Assembly: GCA_044352985.1 (NCBI GenBank)
Contig: JBILCU010000014.1
Coordinates: 19,258 to 83,257, forward strand
From: JADJDM01 sp044352985
GTDB lineage: Bacteria; Bacteroidota; Bacteroidia; B-17B0; Aurantibacillaceae
Length of the DNA: 64,000 bases
Direction: 5' to 3'
The notes under the pieces are model-generated. The model made no database searches. It was given only the letters and a program-made list of their open reading frames with translations, and was not told the DNA's origin. The position numbers and the translations under genes are program-made. This document shows, piece after piece, positions 50,890 through 61,144 of this stretch. Numbering within the stretch: position 1 is the first letter of the stretch; every line of letters starts with the position of its first letter.

Positions 50890-52305
50890 ATGACTAAAAC
50901 ATCAGAATTAGAGTTCAGAATTGAACACGACACCATGGGTGAAGTAAAAGTCCCTTCACATGTATATTGGGGAGCTCAAACAGAACGCAGTAGAAATAAT
51001 TTTAAAATTGGCCCAGAAGCAAGTATGCCAAAAGAAATTATTCATGCATTTGCTTATTTAAAAAAAGCTGCTGCTCAGGCAAACCATGAATTGGGTGCAT
51101 TAACAAAAGAAAAATCTGATTTAATCGGCAAGGTGTGCGATGAAATTTTAGCACATCAATTAGATGATCAATTTCCATTAGTAATCTGGCAAACAGGTTC
51201 GGGAACTCAAAGTAATATGAATGCCAATGAAGTAATTGCTTATCGCGCTCATGTTGTTAGTGGTGGTAAATTAACTGATGAAAAAAAGGTACTACACCCG
51301 AATGATGATGTAAATAAATCTCAGTCATCAAACGATACCTACCCAACAGCAATGCACATTGCAGCATACAAACAAGTGGTTGAAATTACTATACCAGGTA
51401 TGCAACAATTGCGCGATGCATTGGATAAAAAAGCTAAAGCATTTGCAAACGTAATTAAAACAGGGCGTACTCACTTTATGGATGCTACACCTTTGTCATT
51501 AGGACAAGAGTTTAGTGGTTACGTACAGCAAATTGATAACAGCATACGTGCATTAAAAAACGCACTAGAAATGGTTCGTGAATTAGCTTTAGGCGGAACT
51601 GCAGTTGGAACCGGATTAAATACCCCAAAAGGATATGATGTTTTGGTTGCTAAAAAAATTGCTGATTTAACCGGATTACCATTTGTCACTGCTCCAAATA
51701 AATTTGAAGCATTGGCTGCTCACGATGCCATGGTTGAATTATCAGGAGCATTAAAACGCAGCGCTGTTGCATTAATGAAAGTAGCAAATGATATCCGCAT
51801 GCTTTCTTCTGGTCCGCGTTGTGGCATAGGAGAAATAATCATCCCAGACAATGAACCAGGATCATCAATAATGCCGGGTAAAGTAAACCCAACACAACCA
51901 GAAGCATTAACAATGGTGTGTGCACAGGTTATGGGTAACGATGTTGCTGTTTCAGTTGGGGGTAGCATGGGGCATTTTGAATTAAACGTATTTAAACCAT
52001 TAATTGCAGCTAACGTATTGCAATCGGCTCGTTTAATTGGTGATGCTTGTGTTTCTTTTACCGAAAAATGTGCAAATGGCATTGAAGCAAATTTACCAGT
52101 TGTAAAACAACATCTTGAAAATTCATTGATGTTAGTTACAGCATTAAACACACATATTGGCTACGAAAAAGCTGCCAAAATCGCTAAAACTGCTCACAAA
52201 GAAGGTAAAACACTACGTGAGGCTGCAATTGGCTTAGGCTATTTAACGAACGAACAGTTTGATGCCTGGGTTAAACCTGAAGATATGATTGGAAGTTTAA
52301 AATAA
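50890..52305 (+). CDS. fumC: Fumarate hydratase class II
   Basis: 471 aa. Fumarase/aspartase superfamily signature GSSIMPGKVNPTQPEA at ~322-337, GSGTQSNMNANEVIA at ~103-117 and TGRTHFMDATPLSLGQE at ~192-208. The class II, iron-free enzyme converts fumarate and malate in the TCA cycle. Aspartase (aspA) is the close alternative, but the TGRTHFMDATP and QVMGND contexts favour fumarase. Confidence 0.93.
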   Translation: MTKTSELEFRIEHDTMGEVKVPSHVYWGAQTERSRNNFKIGPEASMPKEIIHAFAYLKKAAAQANHELGALTKEKSDLIGKVCDEILAHQLDDQFPLVIWQTGSGTQSNMNANEVIAYRAHVVSGGKLTDEKKVLHPNDDVNKSQSSNDTYPTAMHIAAYKQVVEITIPGMQQLRDALDKKAKAFANVIKTGRTHFMDATPLSLGQEFSGYVQQIDNSIRALKNALEMVRELALGGTAVGTGLNTPKGYDVLVAKKIADLTGLPFVTAPNKFEALAAHDAMVELSGALKRSAVALMKVANDIRMLSSGPRCGIGEIIIPDNEPGSSIMPGKVNPTQPEALTMVCAQVMGNDVAVSVGGSMGHFELNVFKPLIAANVLQSARLIGDACVSFTEKCANGIEANLPVVKQHLENSLMLVTALNTHIGYEKAAKIAKTAHKEGKTLREAAIGLGYLTNEQFDAWVKPEDMIGSLK

Positions 52306-52319
52306 CTCAACAAAAAGAT

Positions 52320-52351
52320 GGCTGTCTCAAAAGGGCAGCCTTCTTTTTTTT
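52320..52351 (+). terminator. Terminator of fumC
   Basis: Stem GGCTG/CAGCC (52,320-52,324 with 52,336-52,340), 11-base loop, then CTTCTTTTTTTT. Confidence 0.75.
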
Positions 52352-52404
52352 CTTCATATTGAAACATTTAAGTAATTAAATCGTAATAAAAAGAAAAAAC
52401 GTAA

Positions 52405-53271
52405 ATGAGACAACTAAAAATTACCAAACAAGTTACTAATAGAGAAACTGCTTCTCTTGATAAATACCTGCAGGAAATTGGCAGAGTTGATTTAATTACA
52501 GCTGAGGAAGAGGTTGAACTCGCACGAAGAATTAAAGCCGGTGATCAAGCAGCGCTTGAAAAATTAACCAAAGCTAATCTTCGTTTCGTTGTTTCTGTTT
52601 CAAAGCAATATCAAAATCAAGGATTGAGTTTACCCGATTTAATTAATGAGGGGAATTTAGGTTTAATTAAGGCTGCTCAACGTTTTGATGAAACTAGAGG
52701 TTTTAAATTTATTTCTTATGCAGTTTGGTGGATCAGACAAAGCATATTACAAGCACTTGCAGAACAAGCTAGGATAGTTAGATTGCCTTTGAATAAGATT
52801 GGTTCTATAAATAAAATCAATAAAACTTTTTCAAAACTAGAACAGGAATATGAGCGAGAACCAACTGCTGAAGAAATAGCTATTGCATTAGATTTGTCTA
52901 CCAACGAGGTTTTTGAAACCATGAAAAACAATGGCCGACACGTTTCTATGGATGCACCGTTAAGCATGAATGATGATGGTGGAAGTATGTACGAAGTAAT
53001 GGAAGAAAAAGATAGTCCAAATCCATCGAAAGGATTAATAGATGAATCGTTACGTACAGAAATTGAACGTGCTTTAAATACATTAACCATAAGAGAAGCT
53101 GATGTTGTTCGTTTGTTTTTTGGTTTAAGCGGCACAAATCCAATGACCTTAGAAGAGATTGGTGAAAAATTTGACCTAACACGTGAAAGAGTTCGTCAAA
53201 TAAAAGAGAAAGCTGTTAGGCGATTAAAACATACTTCCAGAAGTCGACTTCTGCAAAGTTATTTAGGCTAA
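52405..53271 (+). CDS. rpoD: Primary sigma factor RpoD (Bacteroidota type)
   Basis: 288 aa, without the long region 1.1 and non-conserved insert of proteobacterial RpoD. Region 1.2 (LDKYLQEIGRVDLITAEEEV), region 2 (FDETRGFKFISYAVWWIRQS, ~95-114), region 3 and region 4 HTH (MTLEEIGEKFDLTRERVRQI) are complete. This sigma reads the TTG/TAnnTTTG promoters seen across the window. Confidence 0.95.
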   Translation: MRQLKITKQVTNRETASLDKYLQEIGRVDLITAEEEVELARRIKAGDQAALEKLTKANLRFVVSVSKQYQNQGLSLPDLINEGNLGLIKAAQRFDETRGFKFISYAVWWIRQSILQALAEQARIVRLPLNKIGSINKINKTFSKLEQEYEREPTAEEIAIALDLSTNEVFETMKNNGRHVSMDAPLSMNDDGGSMYEVMEEKDSPNPSKGLIDESLRTEIERALNTLTIREADVVRLFFGLSGTNPMTLEEIGEKFDLTRERVRQIKEKAVRRLKHTSRSRLLQSYLG

Positions 53272-53284
53272 ACCGAAAATTGTT

Positions 53285-53839
53285 TTATGTTTTCGGTATC
53301 CAGGGTGTCTCAGTAGCATTTAAATCCTGAGTGAATTTTCTGGAAAGCACAAATAAATAATCGGATAAACGATTAAGGTATTTGTAAATCAATTGGTCTA
53401 CTTTTTCATTTTCTGCTAGTTGTAAAACTGCTCGTTCTGCTCTTCTGCAAACACAACGGGCAATATGGCAATAAGAAACGGTTGTATGTCCACCAGGCAA
53501 AACAAAATGTTTCATCTCGGGTAAGGTTTCATCCATTTTATCCATTTCATTCTCAAGTAATAAAATATCATCTTCAGATAAAGAAGGAAGTTTCATTTTA
53601 GTATCCTCTTTTCCAACGGCTAATAACGAACCAATTGTAAATAATCGATCTTGTATTGATATTAATAACTGTTTAGCATGCTCGTCAATTGCCTGATCTC
53701 TTACTAAGCCAATAAAAGCGTTTAACTCATCAACACTACCGTAAGCTTCAATTCGAATATGATGTTTAGGTAAACGAACTCCTCCAATAAGTGAAGTTTC
53801 ACCCTGATCGCCTGTTTTGGTATATATCTTAAATCCCAT
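53285..53839 (-). CDS. PduO-type cob(I)alamin adenosyltransferase
   Basis: 184 aa. N-terminal IYTKTGDQGETSLIGGVR is the ATP-binding motif, VDELNAFIGLVRD and CRRAERAVLQL are family marks. Makes adenosylcobalamin from cob(I)alamin and ATP. It starts 1 nt after the stop of the TonB receptor gene, so the two are co-expressed. Confidence 0.92.
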   Translation of the reverse strand: MGFKIYTKTGDQGETSLIGGVRLPKHHIRIEAYGSVDELNAFIGLVRDQAIDEHAKQLLISIQDRLFTIGSLLAVGKEDTKMKLPSLSEDDILLLENEMDKMDETLPEMKHFVLPGGHTTVSYCHIARCVCRRAERAVLQLAENEKVDQLIYKYLNRLSDYLFVLSRKFTQDLNATETPWIPKT

Positions 53840-53840
53840 A

Positions 53841-56171
53841 TTAAAAAGCTATGCTTAAATTGATATTTGGAAGAAAAGGTAACTGATCTTTTCTTTGTTG
53901 AGTTATCCTGTCGAAATAAAAGATATTTGCTCTATTATAAGCGTTGGTAACACCAGCATTTACTTCAACAGATAGTTTTTCAGATATGCTGTATTTGTAT
54001 TTAATTCCTAAATCTAATCGGTGATACTGTGGTAATCTACCTTGATTTAGTCCTGCTGGTATGTATCCAATTCCTGAATTTAAAGTGGTGTAATCCTGAT
54101 CTATTCCGCCGGTTAAATTTAACTTAGGATAAAAGCCTTGTGTTTGAGTAAATGGAAAACCACTACCGTAATTCCATCTTGCATTTATTTCCCATCTTTT
54201 TTTCTTACCTAATGTATAAGATGTTACAACATTGATATTGTGTCTTCTATCCCAGATTGGTCTGTAAGATTTTGAACCATCCCAGCGTTCGTTAAACCCT
54301 AATGAATAAGTTACCCAAAAGTAAAAACGTTTTAAATCATACTTCACCACAAAATCTAAACCTTTTGCCCAGCCGGTTTCAACAATAAAATCTTTTTTAA
54401 CAGAATCAGGGAAAGTAGTATGGATAACATCATCATTAAATATTTTATCGCGGTTTACATTGGTAAGATGAGTGAACCATTTTTGATAACCCTCAATATT
54501 AATTTCAATATTTTTAAAAACATCAAATTCCACTCCACCAATTAAATGTACTGCTTTTTGAAGTTTTGTATTGAGTTCTTTTGGTTCGGCTCCTGCTTTT
54601 GGAATGTAAGTGTCCTGTAAGTTTTCAGGGCCGGATAAAAAACCATAAAATAAATTTACGATATCTCTGTCTGAGTTAGCAGCAATTAAATTTTGAGAAT
54701 AAATGCCTGATGCAAATTTAAATCTTAACTGCTTTTTTAAGTTATACTTAAATGATAATCTTGGCTCAGGAGAAAAATTAGAAAGTGATGCATAATAATG
54801 TAAACGCAAACTAGGTTCAATAACTAATTTTTTATTTTGAGTGATGTGTTTATATTTTAAAAAACCGGCAATTTCTGTTGTATTTTCTTCTTGATTAATA
54901 TCGCTTCCAAATTCGTTTCTGTAAAACAATTCTGTTTTAAATCCAATCATTTCAAAGCCATATTTTACCTCATTTTTGCCAATAAAATTGGTGAATTTAA
55001 GTCCCATATTAAACCCATTAATGTCACTTGTTTTTGCAACACTATCGGAAGCGCCTTTTGCCTCAATTCCATATTGTGAATAGGCAAAATTACCTTCTAC
55101 CAAAGTGGTTGATCCTGGAGGGATTAATACAAAATTAGATCCTGCTCCATATGAATTCCATTTGAATTCGGCAATTTTCGGGTAGTTAACAAAATCCTTA
55201 AAATTATAACCAAACACATTTAGCTTACTTCCGTTATTGGCATTAAAAGAAACTTTACCATATAAATCAGTAAATCCAAAAGGTAATCCTGCAGTATCTG
55301 CATACTGGTAAAATATTTTTGATGATTGAGGTAAGTAAGAATGCTTTGCGGATAATAAATAAGAAATGGTACCGTTTCCATTCTCTTTCAATTTTAATAA
55401 TGGCCCTTCTAAAAGTGCTTTTAAACCAAAAGTGGATGTAGAGATTTTTCCCTCTGCTCGTTTTTTGTTCCCATCTTTTGTGGTGATATCCATTATTGAA
55501 GAAATTCTTCCGCCGTATTCTGCTCCAAAGCCACCGGTATAAACATCCGCATTTCGGATAATATCATTATCAAAAACAGAAAATAAACCTATAGAGTGAA
55601 AAGGATTATAAACGATCATTCCATCCAACAATACTTTATTTTGAATAGGTGTTCCTCCTCTGATATAAAGTTGCCCACCTTGGTCGCCTGTAAAAACAAC
55701 CCCCGGTAAAACCTGCATGTATTGAGCTAAATCTGGTTCTCCTACGCTTGGTAGTTTATTAATTATAACGGGATCAATTTTATTTACAGAAACTTTTGTT
55801 TCTTCTGTTTTGGATTGTTGCTCGGCACTTGCAGTAAATTCTTGTAATTGAACGGAACCTTTTGTAAGGTAAAATTTTTTGTTGGCTATTTCTCCGTTTT
55901 TCACCGTAATATTTTCATATAAGGTATCATAACCCAAATAAGAAATGGTAAGGGTGTAATTACCCGAAGGAACTTTTGTTATGGTAAAAAAACCATTAAT
56001 GTCTGTGGATGCCCCAATTGTTGTGTTTTTAAGATAAACATTGGTAAACAGAACTGGTTCTCCATCATCTTTTGTGTAAACAAATCCACGAATGGTTGCA
56101 TTGTTTTGTGAGGTTAAACTCCAGACATTGCAAATTAATACAACTAATAATAAAAAAAATCCTTTTTTCAT
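53841..56171 (-). CDS. TonB-dependent outer-membrane receptor with CarboxypepD_reg-like domain
   Basis: 776 aa. Signal peptide (GFFLLLVVLICNVWSLTS), then a ~85-residue carboxypeptidase-regulatory-like domain (TIRGFVYTKDDGEPVLFTNV), plug domain with GGQLYIRGGTPIQNKVLLDG and a 22-strand-type barrel ending LPFLPNINLSIAF (terminal Phe). Transports a large or scarce ligand across the outer membrane with TonB energy. No SusD partner follows; instead a cobalamin adenosyltransferase does, hinting at corrinoid uptake. A TACATTTG box (56,187-56,180) is close upstream. Confidence 0.9.
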   Translation of the reverse strand: MKKGFFLLLVVLICNVWSLTSQNNATIRGFVYTKDDGEPVLFTNVYLKNTTIGASTDINGFFTITKVPSGNYTLTISYLGYDTLYENITVKNGEIANKKFYLTKGSVQLQEFTASAEQQSKTEETKVSVNKIDPVIINKLPSVGEPDLAQYMQVLPGVVFTGDQGGQLYIRGGTPIQNKVLLDGMIVYNPFHSIGLFSVFDNDIIRNADVYTGGFGAEYGGRISSIMDITTKDGNKKRAEGKISTSTFGLKALLEGPLLKLKENGNGTISYLLSAKHSYLPQSSKIFYQYADTAGLPFGFTDLYGKVSFNANNGSKLNVFGYNFKDFVNYPKIAEFKWNSYGAGSNFVLIPPGSTTLVEGNFAYSQYGIEAKGASDSVAKTSDINGFNMGLKFTNFIGKNEVKYGFEMIGFKTELFYRNEFGSDINQEENTTEIAGFLKYKHITQNKKLVIEPSLRLHYYASLSNFSPEPRLSFKYNLKKQLRFKFASGIYSQNLIAANSDRDIVNLFYGFLSGPENLQDTYIPKAGAEPKELNTKLQKAVHLIGGVEFDVFKNIEINIEGYQKWFTHLTNVNRDKIFNDDVIHTTFPDSVKKDFIVETGWAKGLDFVVKYDLKRFYFWVTYSLGFNERWDGSKSYRPIWDRRHNINVVTSYTLGKKKRWEINARWNYGSGFPFTQTQGFYPKLNLTGGIDQDYTTLNSGIGYIPAGLNQGRLPQYHRLDLGIKYKYSISEKLSVEVNAGVTNAYNRANIFYFDRITQQRKDQLPFLPNINLSIAF

Positions 56172-56267
56172 GAGGATAGCAAATGTAATAAATTATGATA
56201 AACTTGATTGGTAAAACAGAAAATGAGTTAATATCAAGTTCAAAATAACTTTTAAATTAAAACAAAA

Positions 56268-56293
56268 AAAGTCGGTGCAAAAGCACCGACTTT
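56268..56293 (-). terminator. Terminator of the M43 protease gene
   Basis: 11-bp perfect stem (56,268-56,278 with 56,283-56,293), AAAA loop, T run on the minus strand. Confidence 0.92.
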
Positions 56294-56313
56294 GAATTTA
56301 TGATTTACAAACA

Positions 56314-58512
56314 TTACTTATTAAGTACCACTTTTTTAAAAATAGAAGTTGACTTTGACTTAATTTCGATTTGGTACAAACCATTTGTGAAAGACGATAA
56401 ATCAATAGATTCGCCTGATTGAATTGAGTTCAGTTCTTTTACCTTTTTACCAACAATATCATAAACAATAATTTGATATTCTTGATTTTGAATTTGATTA
56501 TACGCTTCAAACTTAATTAAGCCATTTGAAGGATTTGGATATAAGTTGATATAAATAGCACTATTATCAATTTGATTAATACCTACTGTGTTAGAAGCAA
56601 TATTGATATCATCTAGATACAGATTATCTTCATAATCAGTAATATTTCTAAACTTAACAACCACATTATTGTTTCCATCAAACTGAGATAAATTAACTGT
56701 TTCTAGTCTCCATTGAGATGGACCTGTTGGTGCAAAACCATTGTTATTACTTGAAATTGGTGGAGCAGTTTTTAAATCATCTCTCCATTTTTTGTAAACT
56801 GTTGTGTAAGTAGTTCCACAATCACCTGATGCTAAAATTTCTAAAGTGTCAGAGTAACCTGTACCTGTAGTTGTCCAATAGGTATAGGCAACCTGGAAAG
56901 TTAATTGAGCATTTGTAGCATTGCTAAAGTCTAAATTTGGTAATACCATTTCATCACGTTGTCCTTGTGCATTTGCATAATTCCAGTTATCAACAAAAGC
57001 TGAACGCGTACCGGAGAATTTTGCAGTTGTAGTACTATTCCACGTGATTCCATTATCGGGATTATTGATTGTTATACCTTGAGCAGTTGGGAAAGGAGTT
57101 GCTTCAAAACCTTGCGTATAGGGTAAGGCATTACCTACTGATACAATTGTAAATAGAGAGGTGGACTGGTCGTTTGTAGCATTTCCATCAGCTGAACCAT
57201 TTGGATTAGATGTGTAAACCGTTAATGTATGATTTCCTGCAGCAACCGGAATAGATGGTAAATTTACCACAGTAGTTGCTAATGCTGCCAAACTACCAGA
57301 CCAATTGTAAGTTGAAATTGCACCATTATCAACTTTATAGTTGATATCACAAGTTGTCATTGCCGAATTACCCATGTTTTTTAGTGTAACAGAAGGTTGA
57401 ATACTTGTTGAACAAAGAATTCCTGATGGTGAAGCAACACTTAAAATTCCAGCATCATTAGCAACAAGAGTTACTGGTGTACAACCGTCAGAAGACTGAA
57501 GCACATTCCATGGTGATGTATTTACAACTGCATTAATACGTGCAATTTGTCCAGCAGTAAACATGGCCATTGCGGCATCGTCAGAATAATCCATATAATT
57601 CATAAACATAGAGCTTTGATCAGATGCTGTACAACAACCTCCATTTGCTGATGTACCTTGTGGAAATGCAGGAGTTCCGTAGTTTTCACCTTTTTGATTA
57701 GGGGTATCGCTTACTTGATCGCTACCGGTACATGCTGTACCGTCATCACCCCAAATGTGAAATAGGTTAAAACAATGACCAAACTCATGCGTACCTGTCC
57801 TTCCTCTGTTAAAAGGTGCTGAAGCCCCAGTTTTTCCTGTATATCTATAATTCAATACTAAACCGTAAGTATTACTTAAAGATGTTGTTGGAAATTCTCC
57901 ATAACCTAATAATGAGTTTCCTAAATCACAAACCCATATGTTTACATATTTTGTTACGTCCCAGGCATTGTTGCCACCTTGTGCAGAATTTTTTACTTTG
58001 TCATCCGTACTAAATGTAGAAACAGTAGTAGCTTTATGTACAATTCCATTAGTTGGATTGCCATTTGGATCACGTTGTGCTAAACAGAACGTAATATTTG
58101 TACCCGCAGCTCTTGATTTAAAGATAGACGGGATAATAGTGGTATCAGCATTGTTTTTTTGAAAATCTTCATTTAAAACTGTTACCTGTTCAATTGCTCT
58201 TGCGTCTGAGATATTTTCAGTTGCATTTTGGTATAAAATATGAACCACAACAGGTATTGTAATATTTACATTTTTTTGTTGAGGATTGTTTTTTTGATTC
58301 GTAATGTAATCATCCAGCCTGCTATTGTATTCTTTAAATTCTTTTTCATAATTAGGCCTAGTTTGGATTAAAAATTCATGATGATCTGTTGTTCCGCATG
58401 TTCGATGCGAAGGTGAATCATGCTGATGATTTTTGCTTTTTTGAGTTTGAGCAAACAACCCGCCTGAAATCAAAAAGGTGGATAGCGCTAAATGAGTAAT
58501 TGTTTTTTTCAT
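56314..58512 (-). CDS. Secreted M43-family zinc metalloprotease with T9SS sorting domain
   Basis: 732 aa. Signal peptide (THLALSTFLISGGLFAQ), pro-region, then a pappalysin-like domain with the zinc motif H242-E-F-G-H246-x5-H252 and the downstream Met-turn MNYMDYSDD. A CARDB-like Ig repeat (~350-455), a jelly-roll/MAM-like domain (~465-645) and a C-terminal T9SS type A tail starting NLYPNPSNGLIKFEA follow. The Por secretion system would export it and remove the tail. Its substrate is unknown. Confidence 0.92.
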   Translation of the reverse strand: MKKTITHLALSTFLISGGLFAQTQKSKNHQHDSPSHRTCGTTDHHEFLIQTRPNYEKEFKEYNSRLDDYITNQKNNPQQKNVNITIPVVVHILYQNATENISDARAIEQVTVLNEDFQKNNADTTIIPSIFKSRAAGTNITFCLAQRDPNGNPTNGIVHKATTVSTFSTDDKVKNSAQGGNNAWDVTKYVNIWVCDLGNSLLGYGEFPTTSLSNTYGLVLNYRYTGKTGASAPFNRGRTGTHEFGHCFNLFHIWGDDGTACTGSDQVSDTPNQKGENYGTPAFPQGTSANGGCCTASDQSSMFMNYMDYSDDAAMAMFTAGQIARINAVVNTSPWNVLQSSDGCTPVTLVANDAGILSVASPSGILCSTSIQPSVTLKNMGNSAMTTCDINYKVDNGAISTYNWSGSLAALATTVVNLPSIPVAAGNHTLTVYTSNPNGSADGNATNDQSTSLFTIVSVGNALPYTQGFEATPFPTAQGITINNPDNGITWNSTTTAKFSGTRSAFVDNWNYANAQGQRDEMVLPNLDFSNATNAQLTFQVAYTYWTTTGTGYSDTLEILASGDCGTTYTTVYKKWRDDLKTAPPISSNNNGFAPTGPSQWRLETVNLSQFDGNNNVVVKFRNITDYEDNLYLDDINIASNTVGINQIDNSAIYINLYPNPSNGLIKFEAYNQIQNQEYQIIVYDIVGKKVKELNSIQSGESIDLSSFTNGLYQIEIKSKSTSIFKKVVLNK

Positions 58513-58617
58513 TGTAATTGTATTTCAATAGGACAATTTAGAAAGAATAAATGATTTTTATCACTTTAATTTTATGAAAGGAAATTTATGAGTTTAGATG
58601 GATATTGGATTTACTAT

Positions 58618-61143
58618 TTAAATTGGATCAACATCTATTTTGATCTTTACCTTTTTAAATTCATTATCTGTTTTAACCTTTGAAAGATGTTTTATTAAAC
58701 TTTCGCGCACTTTTATAGTAGAAAAATTTCTTTCAATCTTTAAAATGATTTTTTTATAAAATTCATTTCTGATTTTGTTTATCAAGGGGAATTCTGGTCC
58801 TAAAACATGTTTGTTAAATTCCTTTTTTAAATGATCGGCGAAAAAAGAAGTGGCTTCATTCAATAAATTTAAATCAGCCGAAACAAAAGTAAATTCTATT
58901 AAACGATAAAATGGTGGATAGAGAAATTCTTTTCTTTCATTAATCTGCTGAAAGTACAATTCATCAAAATTATTTTGTTTGATTAACTCCAGAACAGGAT
59001 GTGTTACCCTACTCGTTTGAATCAACACCTTACCTCTTATAGCTCTTCTACCAGCTCGGCCGGCAACTTGTGTTAAAATTTGGAATGCTCTTTCATACGA
59101 TCTGAAATCAGGGAAGTTGAGCTGCTGATCGGCATTGATAATTCCAACCAAACTTACATGTTCAAAATCCAGGCCTTTGGTAACCATTTGTGTGCCGACT
59201 AAAATATCAACTTTGTGCTGATCAAAATCATCTATGATTTGCCGATAGGCATTTTTATTTCGGGTTGAATCTACATCGAGACGTGCAATTTTTACAGTAG
59301 GGAAAATGATTTCTATTTCTTCTTCTATTTTTTCGGTACCAAAACCTTTATGCCTTAAATCTGTATTGCCACACGCACCACATTTAGAGGGAGGCGCAAT
59401 AGAATAGCCACAATAATGGCAAACCAAACGGTTGGCCGATTTATGATAAATTAAAGACACATCACATTGTGTACAATGTGGTATCCAGTTACAAGTAACA
59501 CATTCTGTGTAGGGTGCGAAGCCGCGACGATTTTGAAACAAAATTACTTGCTGGCGCTGTTCTAACGTAAGTTGAATTAGTTGTTTCAATTCTTCCGAAA
59601 ACAAGGATTTGTTTTTGGCTTGTTCTTTTGTTTTTCCCGTATTGATGATTTCAATTTCGGGCAACAAAGTACCACCAAAACGTTCGCTCAATTTTACCAA
59701 TCCATATCTTCCTTCTTCTGCATTGTAATACGATTCTATAGATGGCGTTGCAGAACCTAACACTACTTTTGCCTGATGCAAATTAGCCAAATAAATGGCG
59801 GCATCTCTGGCATGATATCGAGGCGCTTGATCTTGCTGTTTATAAGATGTATCATGCTCTTCGTCGATGATTATTAATCCTAATTGTTGAAACGGTAGAA
59901 ACAAAGCAGAACGAGTTCCTAAAACGATATCGTAATTTTTATTTTGTTTTAATGAATCGTTACTTGATGAAATACCTGAAATATTATTCCAGATTTCTAC
60001 ACGTTCATTTTCGGAAAACTTTGAATGATAAACACCGGAACGATTTCCAAAAAATTTTCTAATTCTGTAAATGAGCTGAGACGTTAAAGCAATTTCAGGA
60101 ACTAAAAACAATACTTGTTTGCCTTCACTTAAAGTATCCTGAATCAGTTTAATATAAATTTCTGTTTTGCCACTACCCGTTACGCCATGCAGTAATACAG
60201 TATTTTTTTCATTTAATTTTAGATGAATGTCTTTGTAAGCGTCCACTTGCAATGCAGAAAGTGTTACTTCCTGTATTTTTTCCTGCTCAAATTTTAATCG
60301 AGATATTTCAAAATCAACGCAATCAAAAACTCCCTTTTTAATGAGTGATTGAACCGGTGAATGTTCAACAGCATCTGTAAGTATTGATTTTTTTACCCAG
60401 CGATCAATTTCATTTTTTTGTAAAAGCACATTGATGTTACCTGCCTTGTTTAAATAAAAAAGCACTGCTTGTAATTGTTTAATAGCTTTCTTTTCCAACT
60501 GAACAAACAATTCTTGCATTTTGGTTTCGTTATGCAAGTAATCATCATTCAATTTTATATAACTTACTAAACGCGGTTTATATCGCTCATTAATTTCTTC
60601 GTGTACCTGAATGATGTTCTTTTTTGAAAGGGAGTGTACAGTGGCCTGAATGTTTTTAATCTTTAAAACGGCAGATAATTCAACAATACTTAACTGTGGT
60701 TTTGTTTGCAGTTGATCAATGACTTTATTTTCATTTTCATGCAGTTGATTTAAATCAAGGGTTGAAAAATCAAATTCAGCATTTAAACTGATTTTAGTTT
60801 CGCTGTTAAGTTTTAATCCTGCTGGTAAAGCCACATTCATTACCTCGCCAGGATAAGACATATAATAAAAACACATCCAATCCCAAAACTTAAATTGAAC
60901 CGGATTTACTACCGGCATGTCATCTACTATGGAATCAATGTATTTTGCAGTGTAATCTATTGGAGCTTGCTCATGAATGTTTTTAATCAGTGCGGTATAC
61001 AATTTATTTTTACCAAACTGTACTACTACCCTACTCCCTATTCTTATGAAATCATTTAATTCTTTTGGTACCCGGTAGGTGTACAAATTAGGTACCGATA
61101 AAGGCAAAATTACATCTACAAAATAGGTTGCCGGATTGTTCAT
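58618..61143 (-). CDS. priA: Primosomal protein N' (replication restart helicase)
   Basis: 841 aa. N-terminal DNA-binding domain (YFVDVILPLSVPNLYTYRVP), Walker A GVTGSGKTEIYIK, DEAH-type box IIDEEHDTSYKQQD, and the zinc-binding insert with Cys pairs (CVTCNWIPHCTQCD, CHYCG, CGACG). Reloads the replisome at stalled forks. Its ATG is 1 nt after the glycosyltransferase stop. Confidence 0.96.
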   Translation of the reverse strand: MNNPATYFVDVILPLSVPNLYTYRVPKELNDFIRIGSRVVVQFGKNKLYTALIKNIHEQAPIDYTAKYIDSIVDDMPVVNPVQFKFWDWMCFYYMSYPGEVMNVALPAGLKLNSETKISLNAEFDFSTLDLNQLHENENKVIDQLQTKPQLSIVELSAVLKIKNIQATVHSLSKKNIIQVHEEINERYKPRLVSYIKLNDDYLHNETKMQELFVQLEKKAIKQLQAVLFYLNKAGNINVLLQKNEIDRWVKKSILTDAVEHSPVQSLIKKGVFDCVDFEISRLKFEQEKIQEVTLSALQVDAYKDIHLKLNEKNTVLLHGVTGSGKTEIYIKLIQDTLSEGKQVLFLVPEIALTSQLIYRIRKFFGNRSGVYHSKFSENERVEIWNNISGISSSNDSLKQNKNYDIVLGTRSALFLPFQQLGLIIIDEEHDTSYKQQDQAPRYHARDAAIYLANLHQAKVVLGSATPSIESYYNAEEGRYGLVKLSERFGGTLLPEIEIINTGKTKEQAKNKSLFSEELKQLIQLTLEQRQQVILFQNRRGFAPYTECVTCNWIPHCTQCDVSLIYHKSANRLVCHYCGYSIAPPSKCGACGNTDLRHKGFGTEKIEEEIEIIFPTVKIARLDVDSTRNKNAYRQIIDDFDQHKVDILVGTQMVTKGLDFEHVSLVGIINADQQLNFPDFRSYERAFQILTQVAGRAGRRAIRGKVLIQTSRVTHPVLELIKQNNFDELYFQQINERKEFLYPPFYRLIEFTFVSADLNLLNEATSFFADHLKKEFNKHVLGPEFPLINKIRNEFYKKIILKIERNFSTIKVRESLIKHLSKVKTDNEFKKVKIKIDVDPI

Positions 61144-61144
61144 C

